33,700 nucleotides of DNA from an uncultured Haliea sp. (GCA_913061145.1 CAJXUQ010000031.1:1-33700); one strand, 5' to 3'; counted from the first letter of the stretch, positions 7,492 to 18,587 are shown. Program-made: numbers and translations. The notes: generated by a model not told the origin, from the sequence alone.

Positions 7492-7902
7492 GTGAAGCCT
7501 CCCCGACTGCAATCGGCGCTGGTCGTGCTGGCTGTGGTACTCCTTGTCGGGGCGTTACTGGCCTGGGCAATCCACCCGCAACTCAGCAGCAACCGCCGCA
7601 GCGATGCGATGAACAGTCTGCTCCGCGCACAGCTCCTGCAACAGCGCTGGCAGGCGACGCACGGGCGTTTCGGCAGTGTGCAGGACATCTGGCCTCACCC
7701 TGAGGGACTTTCGCTGGCCGGACACTATGTCCTTAGCGACGCCACGGGTGTTCTGCCCGAAGGCCCGAGTGAAGCGGCTTACGCCATGCAGGCAACACCG
7801 CGAGGTCGCCAGGCCGACGACCCCTGCGGCACCTTCGTGGTGACACAGGACGGTGTCCTGCTGCAAGCGCCTTGGGCCGGAACCGCGTGCTGGTCGCGGT
7901 GA
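7492..7902 (+). CDS. Pilin-like membrane-anchored protein without a prepilin cleavage motif
   Basis: A 136-aa protein with one N-terminal hydrophobic helix (SALVVLAVVLLVGALLAWAI), then a region like the start of a type IV pilin (SSNRRSDAMNSLLRAQLLQQ). The C-terminus has PilE-like spacing: DPCGTFVVTQDG, then ACW. The PilE of this same genome ends with CGSYSLDAAGVY and ACW. The conserved G-F-T-L-I-E prepilin peptidase site is absent; the corresponding residues read PRLQSALVV. The start is a GTG directly after an in-frame TGA, with a weak ribosome site, so the N-terminus cannot be extended. It may be a decayed or repurposed minor pilin, or a single-pass inner membrane protein. It converges on clpB with a 21-nt gap. 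Confidence 0.7.
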   Translation: MKPPRLQSALVVLAVVLLVGALLAWAIHPQLSSNRRSDAMNSLLRAQLLQQRWQATHGRFGSVQDIWPHPEGLSLAGHYVLSDATGVLPEGPSEAAYAMQATPRGRQADDPCGTFVVTQDGVLLQAPWAGTACWSR

Positions 7903-7923
7903 AACGACCAGCAGTGACCCGGC

Positions 7924-10500
<2,577 letters not shown>

Positions 10501-10563
10501 TGCTCAATATCTCCTTGCGCGCCAGTCGAAAGTGCTGGCAGTGCATCAATCCATGAGCAGTCA

Positions 10564-10590
10564 ATGGGGGCAAAAAGACCCTGTTTCAAG
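10564..10590 (-). promoter_or_regulatory. Heat-shock (sigma-32) promoter of clpB
   Basis: On the minus strand CTTGAA (10585-10590, followed by A), 15 nt, then CCCCAT (10564-10569, followed by TGA) matches the sigma-32 consensus CTTGAAA-N(11-16)-CCCCAT. It lies directly between the pgeF stop and clpB, with a predicted leader of about 55-60 nt. It would let clpB be induced independently of rluD-pgeF. Confidence 0.9.
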
Positions 10591-10597
10591 TGTGGGT

Positions 10598-11365
10598 TCA
10601 GGCAGAATCTGACGCGCGATTGAGGTAGATCAAGGTCGCCATGCGGCCGGTCACCCCGTCGCGCCGATACGAGTAGAAACGCTGGCTGTCATTGAAGGTA
10701 CAGAATTCACCACCGTAAATGGCTGGCACACCCGCGGCCTGCAAACACAGCCGCGCCAGCTGGTAGATATCGGCATAGAAATGGCCACTGCGCGCCGCCG
10801 GGAGAAAGGCCCGAGCCGAGTCGGGGCCGGTGCCACCGGCAAGAAACGCGTCCCGGACTTCGGCCCCTACCTCAAAGGCCGCCGGGCCTATGGCCGGCCC
10901 CAGCCAGGCCAGCACATGCTCAGGGGCCACCGGCAGAGCGCGCACGGTAGCCTCAAGCACCCCCGCTGCAAGGCCACGCCACCCGGCATGTGCCGCCGCC
11001 ACCACGGTCGCCCCACGGTCGCAGAACAGCACCGGCAGGCAGTCCGCTGTCAGGACGGCACAGGCAACACCCGCCTCATGCGTCCAACTGGCATCCGCCT
11101 CGGGTACCTCGCCGGCACAGTGCGCAGGCACCACAACCGCGCCATGCACCTGCTCCAACCACTGCACCCGGGTGCCTGCGGCGAGGCAGGCCTGCAGCCG
11201 CTGTCGGTTGCCCGCCACAGTCGCCGCCTCGTCGCCGACATGATCTCCGAGGTTAAGCGTGTTCCACGGCTTGCCGCTCAACCCGCCCAGGCGGGTGGTC
11301 GCCAGCGCCGACACCGTCGCGGGCGCTGGCCAATCAGGCGTGATCAGGCCGGGCCTGTACACCAT
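10598..11365 (-). CDS. pgeF: Peptidoglycan editing factor PgeF (YfiH / laccase-domain family)
   Basis: A 255-aa protein of the DUF152/LACC1 family, linked to correct peptidoglycan stem peptide composition; family members also have purine nucleoside-processing activity. Likely metal-binding residues are His74 (EQVHG), Cys109 (TADCLPVLF) and His126 (AHAGWRG). It closely follows E. coli YfiH throughout. The ATG at 11365 has GGAGG six nt upstream and fits the family N-terminus. The frame runs further upstream inside rluD but that is not coding. It overlaps the 3' end of rluD by 32 nt. The order rluD-pgeF-clpB is the same as in E. coli. Confidence 0.93.
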   Translation of the reverse strand: MVYRPGLITPDWPAPATVSALATTRLGGLSGKPWNTLNLGDHVGDEAATVAGNRQRLQACLAAGTRVQWLEQVHGAVVVPAHCAGEVPEADASWTHEAGVACAVLTADCLPVLFCDRGATVVAAAHAGWRGLAAGVLEATVRALPVAPEHVLAWLGPAIGPAAFEVGAEVRDAFLAGGTGPDSARAFLPAARSGHFYADIYQLARLCLQAAGVPAIYGGEFCTFNDSQRFYSYRRDGVTGRMATLIYLNRASDSA

Positions 11366-12308
11366 CTTCTTCCTCCAGCACGGCCAGCAGGACCCGCATG
11401 TCCTCGGGCAAGGGACATTCAAACTGCATTGCCTCACCGCTGACAGGGTGCAACAGACCCAAAGATTCGGCATGCAAAGCCTGGCGCGGGAAACCCCGAA
11501 GCGCAGTAATCAGTCGCTCCGAGGCACCGCGGGGGATACGCGGACGCCCACCGTAGGCCGGGTCGCCGACCAGCGGATAGTGTCGATGGGCCATGTGCAC
11601 ACGGATCTGGTGGGTGCGCCCGGTTTCGAGATTCACGGTAATGCGGGTGTGATGGGCAAAGCGACGGGCGATGCGGTAGTGCGTGACCGCCGGCTTGCCG
11701 CCACTGACCACCGCCATTTTCTTGCGCTGCCGCGGATGCCGCCCTATCGGCTCGTCGATGGTACCACCGCCGGTCATGGCCCCGATACACACGGCACAGT
11801 ACTGGCGTTTGACGGTACGCGCCTGCAATTGGGCAACCAGGTGATGGTGCGCAGAGAGCGTTTTAGCGGCCACCATCACGCCCGAGGTCTCCATATCCAG
11901 CCGGTGCACAATGCCACCGCGGGGCAACTGCGCCATCGTCGGCGCATGCCCGATCAGGGCGTTGACCAGGGTGCCATCGGCATGCCCCGCGGCCGGGTGC
12001 ACGACCAGGCCCGCGGGTTTGTTCAACACCAGGATGCTCTCGTCCTCGTACAGGATATCCAGTGCGATGCGCTCCGGCTGCCAGCTGACCTCGTCCTCCA
12101 GTGCGGCGTCGACGGTAAGCGCCGTGCCCGCCCTGACCTTGTCCCGCGGTCGGCAGACCTTGCCGTCCGCCAACAGTTCACCGCGCTTGATCCAGGTCTG
12201 CAATCGGGAGCGGGAGTATTCCGGAAACAACCTGGCTGCTGCCTGGTCGAGCCGCTCGCCGTCGAGAGCAGCCTCCACTTCAGCTGTGCCACGGATCCTG
12301 TCTGTCAT
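11334..12308 (-). CDS. rluD: 23S rRNA pseudouridine synthase RluD
   Basis: It converts uridines of 23S rRNA helix 69 (1911, 1915, 1917 in E. coli) to pseudouridine, important for ribosome assembly and termination. An N-terminal S4 RNA-binding domain (about residues 15-65) is followed by the RluA-type catalytic domain. The catalytic aspartate is Asp138 in HRLDMETSG; VNLETGRTHQIRVH is also present. The length of 324 aa matches the family. AGGA lies 6 nt before the ATG at 12308. It is divergent from bamD (86 bp gap) and overlaps pgeF at its 3' end. Confidence 0.95.
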   Translation of the reverse strand: MTDRIRGTAEVEAALDGERLDQAAARLFPEYSRSRLQTWIKRGELLADGKVCRPRDKVRAGTALTVDAALEDEVSWQPERIALDILYEDESILVLNKPAGLVVHPAAGHADGTLVNALIGHAPTMAQLPRGGIVHRLDMETSGVMVAAKTLSAHHHLVAQLQARTVKRQYCAVCIGAMTGGGTIDEPIGRHPRQRKKMAVVSGGKPAVTHYRIARRFAHHTRITVNLETGRTHQIRVHMAHRHYPLVGDPAYGGRPRIPRGASERLITALRGFPRQALHAESLGLLHPVSGEAMQFECPLPEDMRVLLAVLEEEDGVQARPDHA

Positions 12309-12394
12309 CGGAATTCCTGTTTATGCCCCGCAGGCGATGTGGTTAAATAGCGTCCTCAGTACATCCCTAGTCTATCACGCCAGCGGTTGCCACT
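12309..12394. promoter_or_regulatory. Shared divergent promoter region rluD / bamD
   Basis: On the plus strand TTTATG-N17-TTAAAT, on the minus strand TTTAAC-N16-CATAAA. Both are moderate sigma-70 matches and share the same bases in opposite directions, so RNA polymerase binding would be mutually exclusive. This is inference from short motifs. Confidence 0.35.
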
Positions 12395-13288
12395 TTGTTG
12401 AAATCACTGAAAGTTACTCCGTTCCTGCTGCTCCTCGCCCTGCTCGTCGGCTGTGCCGGGAACGATGAACTCGACGATCTGTCTGCCGACAGCGGCGAAC
12501 AGCAGATGTATGAAAACGCCCAACGCTACCTGCGCAGCCGTAATTACGACCTCGCGGTGCGCAGCCTGCAGCTGCTCGAGTCACGCTATCCGTTTGGCAA
12601 ATACGCCGAGCAGGCGCAGCTGGAACTGATTTACGCCCACTACGGCGCCTACGAGCACGAGGCCGCAGTAGAGGCCGCGGACCGATTCATCCGCCTCCAC
12701 CCCCAACACCCCAGCGTCGACTATGCGTACTACATGAAAGGACTGTCCGCTTACTCGGCAAAGTCCGACATCTTCGCGCGCTTCCTGCCGACCGACGAGA
12801 GCAGCCGCGACATGAAACATGCGCGGGAGGCCTTCGCCGAGTTTGCCCAGCTGGTGGCCCGCTACCCCAACAGCCCCTATGCGGCGGACGCCAAGGCGCG
12901 CATGGTGCACCTGCGTAACCTGCTGGCGCGGCATGAAATTCTGGTGGCCAACTACTACTTCCGTCGCGGCGCCTATCTGGCCGCCACGAATCGCGGGCGC
13001 TACGTGGTCGAGAACTTCCAGCGCACACCCGCCGTCGCCGATGGCCTGGCCGTCATGGCCCAGGGCTACATCCTGCTCGGGATGAACGACCTTGCCGAGG
13101 ATGCTATTCAGGTGCTGAAACTCAACTACCCGGATTACCCCGCCCTGGACAAGGACGGCAACTTTCGCTCGGATTACTCACTGGACGGGCCGGAACGCTC
13201 GATCATAAACCGGGTCACACTGGGCCTGTTCGATCCGCCAGAAGTCCCTGAGTTCGATACGCGGGAACTCTACCGCCAACCGCGGTAA
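12395..13288 (+). CDS. bamD: Outer membrane assembly lipoprotein BamD
   Basis: An essential lipoprotein of the BAM complex that inserts beta-barrel proteins into the outer membrane. The signal peptide ends in the lipobox LLVGC, so Cys20 is lipidated. The mature protein is a series of tetratricopeptide-like helices, as in the family (e.g. [20 protein letters not shown] and [15 protein letters not shown]). The length of 297 aa is a little above the E. coli 245. There is no in-frame ATG or GTG upstream before a TAG at 12368, so it must start at TTG 12395 or TTG 12398. The ribosome site is weak. It ends exactly where the opposing nadE ends. Confidence 0.94.
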   Translation: MLKSLKVTPFLLLLALLVGCAGNDELDDLSADSGEQQMYENAQRYLRSRNYDLAVRSLQLLESRYPFGKYAEQAQLELIYAHYGAYEHEAAVEAADRFIRLHPQHPSVDYAYYMKGLSAYSAKSDIFARFLPTDESSRDMKHAREAFAEFAQLVARYPNSPYAADAKARMVHLRNLLARHEILVANYYFRRGAYLAATNRGRYVVENFQRTPAVADGLAVMAQGYILLGMNDLAEDAIQVLKLNYPDYPALDKDGNFRSDYSLDGPERSIINRVTLGLFDPPEVPEFDTRELYRQPR

Positions 13289-14920
13289 CTACTCGCCGGG
13301 TGTCCAGGCAGAAGTGATCGGGTAGCGCCGGTCGCGGCCGAAGCCGCGGCGCGTAATACGGACCCCGATAGGTGCCTGGCGACGCTTGTATTCGTTGAGG
13401 TCCACCAGCCGCAACACCCGGTGCACCTGTTCGGCTTCCATGCCAGAGGCAATGATGGCCGCGGCACTGAAATCCTGCTCCACATACAGCTCCAGTATGC
13501 GGTCGAGTACCGGGTAGGGAGGCAAACTGTCCTCGTCCTTCTGGTCAGGTGCCAGCTCTGCCGATGGCGGCCGGTCAATCACACGCTGGGGAATGCATGG
13601 CGCTATGCTGTTACGGTAGCGCGACAGTTCGAACACCAGGGTCTTGGGCACATCCTTGAGCACATCGAAACCGCCCGCCATGTCGCCGTACAGCGTGGAA
13701 TAACCCACGGCCAGTTCGCTCTTGTTTCCGGTGGTCAACACCAACAGGCCCTTCTTGTTGGAGATCGACATCAGCAGTACACCGCGGCAGCGCGCCTGCA
13801 GGTTTTCTTCCGTGGTATCCACAGGGGTGCCCGCGAATTCGTCCTGCAGGGCGGCCATGAACGACTCGTAGATCGGCTCGATGGAAATGACCTTGTGGGA
13901 CACGCCCAGCAGGGCAGACTGCTCCGCAGCATCCTCGACGCTCATTTGCGCGGTGTAGCGGAAGGGCATCATCACAGCCTCCACCCGCTCGGGCCCCAAG
14001 GCCTCAACGGCAACCGCCAGGGTCAACGCGGAATCAATGCCACCCGAGAGACCCAGCACAACGCCACGAAACCGGTTTTTATTCACGTAATCGCGCAAGC
14101 CCAGTACCAGGGCCTGCCAGGTAGCCTCCAGCTCGTCCAGTGGTGGCGCCTGCTCCTCACCTGCCAGACAAAGCACTTCGCCTTCGCGGTGCGCCGTCAG
14201 CCAGTACTCCCCCTCGACAAAGTTCGGCGCTGTGGCCACCCGGTTGCCCTGTGCATCAACGGCGAAGGAGCCGCCATCAAACACCAGCTCATCCTGCCCG
14301 CCCACCTGGTTCACGTAGACAATGGGGCACTGGTTGCTCCGCGCGCGATCCGACACCAGATCCCAGCGCTCGATGCGCTTGCCGCGGTGATAGGGTGAGG
14401 CGTTCAGGTTGAGCACCAGCTCGGCACCGGCACGTGCGGCTTCACGTACCGGCCCCGGCTCCCAGATATCCTCGCACACCGTCAGTCCGACGCGAATGCC
14501 CTCGATCTGCACCACACAGGGACTGTCGCCCTTCTGGAAATAGCGCATTTCGTCAAAGACCTGGTAGTTCGGCAGGCACTGCTTGCGGTACTCCGCTACG
14601 ATTTCCCCCCGATGCAGCACCGCAGCAACGTTATACAGGGCGATGCCCTCCCGACGCGGATAACCCAGCACCAGCCAGCTGTCACCGGTCATCGCCGCCT
14701 TGATCGCCTGCAGCGACTGGTTCACACGCAGCTCAATACTGGGACGCAGCAGCAGGTCTTCGGGGGGATAGCCGCTGAGTGTCAGCTCGGGAAACACCAG
14801 CACCGGGGCGCTGACCTGACTCTCGGCCCGTCGCATGGCATCGATGACGCGGGCAGTATTCCCCTCGAAATCGCCGACGAGGGTATTCATCTGCACCATG
14901 AGTATGTTGAGCCTGGACAT
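13289..14920 (-). CDS. nadE: Glutamine-dependent NAD+ synthetase (two-domain form)
   Basis: Final step of NAD+ synthesis: ATP-dependent amidation of nicotinate adenine dinucleotide with glutamine as ammonia source. The N-terminal nitrilase-type glutaminase domain (1-260) has the triad Glu45, Lys113 and Cys149 (LTVCEDIWEPG). The C-terminal synthetase domain carries the P-loop SGGIDS at 292-297 and the TTGNKSELAVGY segment. The 543 aa fit the glutamine-using form rather than the 275-aa ammonia-only form. Its stop codon directly abuts that of bamD on the other strand. It is divergent from pilS across a gap of about 170 bp. Confidence 0.97.
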   Translation of the reverse strand: MSRLNILMVQMNTLVGDFEGNTARVIDAMRRAESQVSAPVLVFPELTLSGYPPEDLLLRPSIELRVNQSLQAIKAAMTGDSWLVLGYPRREGIALYNVAAVLHRGEIVAEYRKQCLPNYQVFDEMRYFQKGDSPCVVQIEGIRVGLTVCEDIWEPGPVREAARAGAELVLNLNASPYHRGKRIERWDLVSDRARSNQCPIVYVNQVGGQDELVFDGGSFAVDAQGNRVATAPNFVEGEYWLTAHREGEVLCLAGEEQAPPLDELEATWQALVLGLRDYVNKNRFRGVVLGLSGGIDSALTLAVAVEALGPERVEAVMMPFRYTAQMSVEDAAEQSALLGVSHKVISIEPIYESFMAALQDEFAGTPVDTTEENLQARCRGVLLMSISNKKGLLVLTTGNKSELAVGYSTLYGDMAGGFDVLKDVPKTLVFELSRYRNSIAPCIPQRVIDRPPSAELAPDQKDEDSLPPYPVLDRILELYVEQDFSAAAIIASGMEAEQVHRVLRLVDLNEYKRRQAPIGVRITRRGFGRDRRYPITSAWTPGE

Positions 14921-15030
14921 GGAGTTTCCGCGTTTGCTGTGAGAGAGGCTGTATTTTCCGGGAAAGCGGGCCCGGCTGCCAGACCCGGGCGCGAATTACT
15001 CGCCCGCGGCAGTTGCGCCACGACCCGGCG

Positions 15031-15058
15031 TTTCACAGCCTGCGCAGCCTGTTACACT
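15031..15058 (+). promoter_or_regulatory. Candidate pilS promoter
   Basis: TTTCAC (15031-15036), a 16-nt spacer and TACACT (15053-15058), about 33 nt before the GTG at 15092. In the same nadE/pilS gap a hairpin CGGGCG/CGCCCG (14986-15006) is visible. No obvious nadE promoter could be assigned. Confidence 0.4.
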
Positions 15059-15091
15059 AATCGCTCCACTGGACTCAGGCTCGATTGCCGC

Positions 15092-16717
15092 GTGACTCGA
15101 CCCGCGATTTTGACCCGGCCTCCCCCACGGGCGGTCTCGCAACAGAATGTTCTGTTGTTTCGTATCTACGTCGCCTACCGCTCGATGTTATCCGTGGTGC
15201 TGCTGATCATGTTGATAAGCCCCAACACGCGACAACTGGTCGGCGCGCTGAATCCCCCACTGTATGTGGGCGTCGCGTCCGCCTATCTCGCTTCCAGCGC
15301 ACTCCTGCTCGCGGCGTTGGCGTGGCAGTGGCGTTTCAACCAACGTGCACTGTTTGGCGTGTTCCTGGTCGACATCATCGCCGTCGTACTGATGGCAGAT
15401 GCCAGTGGCGGGATGATCAGCGGCCTGCCCGTATTGCTGGTCGTCACCGTGGCGGCCTCGTCGGTGATGATCCCCAACCGTACGCTTGCGACGCTTCTGG
15501 CGGCCCTCAGCTCACTGGCCATCCTGTCTGACACCGTCTGGCTGATTCTGCGCAACAGCCTGGAGCTCAATGCGCTGTTCCCCGCCGGGCTACTGGGACT
15601 GCTGATCTTCGGCGTCTCACTGATGGTTCAGTTCGTCGCCACGCGCCTGGGGCGCGCCGAGGAACTGGCCCGGAGCCGGGCCAGCGACCTGTACAACCTG
15701 CAGCGCCTCAACGAGCAGATCGTGCAACACATGCAGACCGGTATTCTGCTGGTCGCCGACAGTGGTGCCGTGCGCGTAATGAACAAGGCGGCCAGTGTGA
15801 TGCTGTCGCCAGAACGCCCGATCACCATGGAACAAGGGCGAAAGCTGAGCGACTACAGCGAGGACCTGGCGCAGCAGTTCCAGCACTGGAGAGAAACCCA
15901 GCAGCACCGCGCACAACCTTTCAGGGTCGCCGAGGATGCACCGGCTGTCATTGCCCACTTCCGAGAGCTCCAGTCCGGTGGCGAACGGGAGACGTTGGTA
16001 TTTATTGAAGACTACACACCCATTACCCGCTACGCACAATCGCTGAAACTGAATTCTCTGGGGCGCCTGACCGCAAGCATTGCGCACGAGATCCGTAACC
16101 CCCTCGGCGCCATCAGCCATGCCGCTCAGCTGTTACACGAGTCTTCCGGACTGTCCGAGCCAGACCGTCGCCTCACCGACATCATCCTGCAGCACAGCCG
16201 GCGGGTGAACCAGACCGTAGAGAGCGTGCTGCAGATATCGAGGCGCGAACCGCCGAGGCCGGAGTACATCCTGCTCGCCGAATGGCTGCCGAATTTCGTG
16301 GGCAACTACCTTGATTCGGGCAAGGACATGGCGGAAATCACCATCGATTGCAGCTACCCGGACCTGCTGGTCGAGTTCGATCAGGAAAACCTGCAACGCG
16401 TGCTCACTAATCTGCTGGACAATGCGCTGCGCCACAGCCGAATGGCCATCGGCAAAGAGACCGCCCGCATCGAGGTCAGCCTGGACTTCACCAAACACCA
16501 GTGCCTGATTGACGTGATCGACGCAGGGACCGGCGTTCCCGCCCAGGAGCAGCCCCTGTTATTCGAGCCGTTCTACACAACGGTCAGCGAAGGCAGCGGC
16601 ATGGGTCTGTTCCTGTGCAAGGAGTTATGTGAAATGAACAATGCCGACCTGTACTATCGCAGCACCACGCGCGGAGAAAGCTGTTTCCGGGTGGCGCTGA
16701 ACCAGAGGGACCTGTAG
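15092..16717 (+). CDS. pilS: Sensor histidine kinase PilS
   Basis: Membrane sensor kinase of the PilSR pair, which in Pseudomonas controls pilin transcription through sigma-54. The N-terminal part has about six hydrophobic segments (residues 25-190). A PAS-like region follows (about 205-320, LNEQIVQHMQTGILLVADSG), then the HisKA motif with phospho-acceptor His332 (SIAHEIRNPLGAIS). The ATPase domain has the N box (NLLDNALRHS), DAGTGVP and GSGMGLFLCKEL. The start is uncertain: GTG at 15092 gives 541 aa, TTG at 15110 is an alternative, and no strong ribosome site is visible. The stop lies 4 nt before pilR. Confidence 0.92.
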   Translation: MTRPAILTRPPPRAVSQQNVLLFRIYVAYRSMLSVVLLIMLISPNTRQLVGALNPPLYVGVASAYLASSALLLAALAWQWRFNQRALFGVFLVDIIAVVLMADASGGMISGLPVLLVVTVAASSVMIPNRTLATLLAALSSLAILSDTVWLILRNSLELNALFPAGLLGLLIFGVSLMVQFVATRLGRAEELARSRASDLYNLQRLNEQIVQHMQTGILLVADSGAVRVMNKAASVMLSPERPITMEQGRKLSDYSEDLAQQFQHWRETQQHRAQPFRVAEDAPAVIAHFRELQSGGERETLVFIEDYTPITRYAQSLKLNSLGRLTASIAHEIRNPLGAISHAAQLLHESSGLSEPDRRLTDIILQHSRRVNQTVESVLQISRREPPRPEYILLAEWLPNFVGNYLDSGKDMAEITIDCSYPDLLVEFDQENLQRVLTNLLDNALRHSRMAIGKETARIEVSLDFTKHQCLIDVIDAGTGVPAQEQPLLFEPFYTTVSEGSGMGLFLCKELCEMNNADLYYRSTTRGESCFRVALNQRDL

Positions 16718-16721
16718 CAAG

Positions 16722-18098
16722 ATGAGCGCTCAAACCGTCCTTATCGTTGATGACGAACCCGACATTCGCGAATTGCTGGCGATTACCCTGAACCGCATGG
16801 GTCTGGAGTCCTTCAGCGCCGCGACGCTGGATGAAGCACGCAAACAGCTGGCCAAGGTGAAACCCGACCTCTGTCTTACCGACATGCGTCTGCCTGACGG
16901 TAATGGCATACACCTGGTCGAGTACATACAGCAGGAGTTTCCCGACATGCCGGTGGCCATGATCACCGCGCACGGCAGCGTGGAGACCGCCATCGCCGCC
17001 CTCAAGGCCGGTGCCTTTGACTTCATCAGCAAACCCATCGAACTCGAACGTTTGCGCAGTCTGGTCAGTTCAGCGCTACGGCTCAACGAAGGCACACCCT
17101 CCGTCGAGCCTGAAGCCGACGGAGACGACCTGCGCCTGCTGGGCAGCGCGCCGCAGATCGTGGCACTGCGCGCAAAAATCGCCAAGCTCGCGCGCAGTCA
17201 GGCACCCGTGCACATACAGGGGGAGTCCGGCGTCGGCAAGGAGGTGGTGGCCAGGCTGATTCATGCCAACGGACCGCGCGCCGCAAAACCCTTCATTGCC
17301 GTGAACTGCGGCGCGATTCCCCAGGAACTTATGGAAAGCGAGTTTTTCGGCCACCTGAAAGGCAGCTTCACAGGCGCCAATCGCGACAAGCTGGGCCTGT
17401 TTCAAGCAGCTGAAGGAGGCACGCTGTTCCTCGATGAAGTGGCAGACCTGCCGCTGGCGATGCAGGTGAAACTGCTGCGGGCAATTCAGGAAAAAGCCGT
17501 GCGGCCGGTGGGGGGCAGCAGTGAACAGGCAACGGATGTGCGGCTACTCAGTGCGACCCACAAGGACCTCGCAGCAGAGGTGGCGGCGGGACACTTTCGC
17601 AACGACCTCTACTACCGTATCAACGTGATCGACCTGCGCGTGCCCAGCCTGCGTGAGCGCAGCGGAGACATTCCGGAGCTGGCGAATGCCCTGCTGCGGC
17701 GCGTTTGCAGAGATCTCGGCGTCGATGCGCCGGCCATAGCGCCAGACGCCATGGCGGCCCTGCAACGTTGTACATTTCCTGGCAACGTTCGCGAACTGGA
17801 GAATGTACTGGAACGCGCCGTCGCGCTGGCGGACGGCGACACCATCAGTGAAACAGACCTGCAGTTCACCGACCGCCTCGACACGGCGCACAAGCTGCTG
17901 GGCGAGCCGAGCGAGACTTCCCTTGACATTACTGCGGCCTTTGGCAACCTCGAGGGCTATCTGGAGGACATTGAGCGCCGCATACTGCAGGCGGCGCTCG
18001 AACAGTGTCGTTGGAACAAAACTGCCACTGCGCGCCTGCTGGGTATCAGTTTCCGCAGTCTTCGCTACCGCCTGCAAAAGCTGCATATCGAAGACTGA
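16722..18098 (+). CDS. pilR: Sigma-54-dependent response regulator PilR
   Basis: NtrC-type activator of 458 aa. The receiver domain (1-120) has the phospho-acceptor Asp54 (DLCLTDMRLPDG) and the acidic pocket at Asp10-Asp11. The AAA+ domain has Walker A GESGVGKE at 167-174 and the sigma-54 contact loop GSFTGA at 214-219. The C-terminal Fis-type helix-turn-helix ends KTATARLLGISFRSLRYRLQ. It is co-transcribed with pilS. It converges on pilE with a 6-nt gap, so the minor pilin operon is a plausible target, but I could not find a sigma-54 promoter for it. Confidence 0.95.
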   Translation: MSAQTVLIVDDEPDIRELLAITLNRMGLESFSAATLDEARKQLAKVKPDLCLTDMRLPDGNGIHLVEYIQQEFPDMPVAMITAHGSVETAIAALKAGAFDFISKPIELERLRSLVSSALRLNEGTPSVEPEADGDDLRLLGSAPQIVALRAKIAKLARSQAPVHIQGESGVGKEVVARLIHANGPRAAKPFIAVNCGAIPQELMESEFFGHLKGSFTGANRDKLGLFQAAEGGTLFLDEVADLPLAMQVKLLRAIQEKAVRPVGGSSEQATDVRLLSATHKDLAAEVAAGHFRNDLYYRINVIDLRVPSLRERSGDIPELANALLRRVCRDLGVDAPAIAPDAMAALQRCTFPGNVRELENVLERAVALADGDTISETDLQFTDRLDTAHKLLGEPSETSLDITAAFGNLEGYLEDIERRILQAALEQCRWNKTATARLLGISFRSLRYRLQKLHIED

Positions 18099-18104
18099 AA
18101 CGGG

Positions 18105-18587
18105 CTACCAGCAGGCATTGCTGCCGGCGTAGCCACTGTTCGCGTAGACACCGGCTGCGTCCAGGCTGTAACTGCCACAGCGCAGGTCCCCGGCCTGGTG
18201 CCCCACGGGCTGGGCCCATACCCGAAACTGGTAGGGGTCATGCAGCGGCTCAAGGGATATCTCGTAGAGCGCGTCCTGTTCAACCTCTTGCCCACCAGGC
18301 CCCAGACCGACACGCTGCTCCCTGCTGAACCCCAGCTCGACAAGGCTTGTCGCATAGCGCCGGTGATAGAGCAGGAATTCCTCCTGTCGACCCGCAATCA
18401 CCAGCAGCGCACTGGTCGCCACCTTGCGTCGCCCCCTGAAGACCTGTTCGCTGTACTGTGGCACGGCAATCACCAGCAACACCGACAGCAGCACCAGAAC
18501 CAGCAGCATTTCCAGCAGCGTTACGCCGGCGCGTTGTGGTGTGAACACCCCTGCCAGCTCACTACAACGGGTCGACACCCGGCTCAC
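18105..18587 (-). CDS. pilE: Type IV minor pilin PilE
   Basis: Class III signal peptide with cleavage after Gly in AG-VTLLEMLLVLVLLSVLLV; Glu5 is present and a variant (V for F) stands at +1. The long hydrophobic helix is followed by a globular domain ending CGSYSLDAAGVY and ACW, two cysteines that probably form the D-region disulphide. Two starts compete. GTG at 18587 overlaps pilY1 by 26 nt and gives a 21-residue leader. GTG at 18548 gives an 8-residue leader, more usual for PilE, with a 13-nt gap to pilY1. I favour the second but give the outer limit. It is the last gene of the minor pilin operon. Confidence 0.9.
   Translation of the reverse strand: MSRVSTRCSELAGVFTPQRAGVTLLEMLLVLVLLSVLLVIAVPQYSEQVFRGRRKVATSALLVIAGRQEEFLLYHRRYATSLVELGFSREQRVGLGPGGQEVEQDALYEISLEPLHDPYQFRVWAQPVGHQAGDLRCGSYSLDAAGVYANSGYAGSNACW

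Noticed and set aside
7460-7495. 11-codon frame starting ATG just before the pilin-like gene (MRASSVSRAPE)
   Set aside because: It is in another frame and its stop overlaps the GTG; could be a leader but nothing supports it.
13421-14398. 325-codon open frame opposite nadE
   Set aside because: Antisense shadow of a fully conserved gene.
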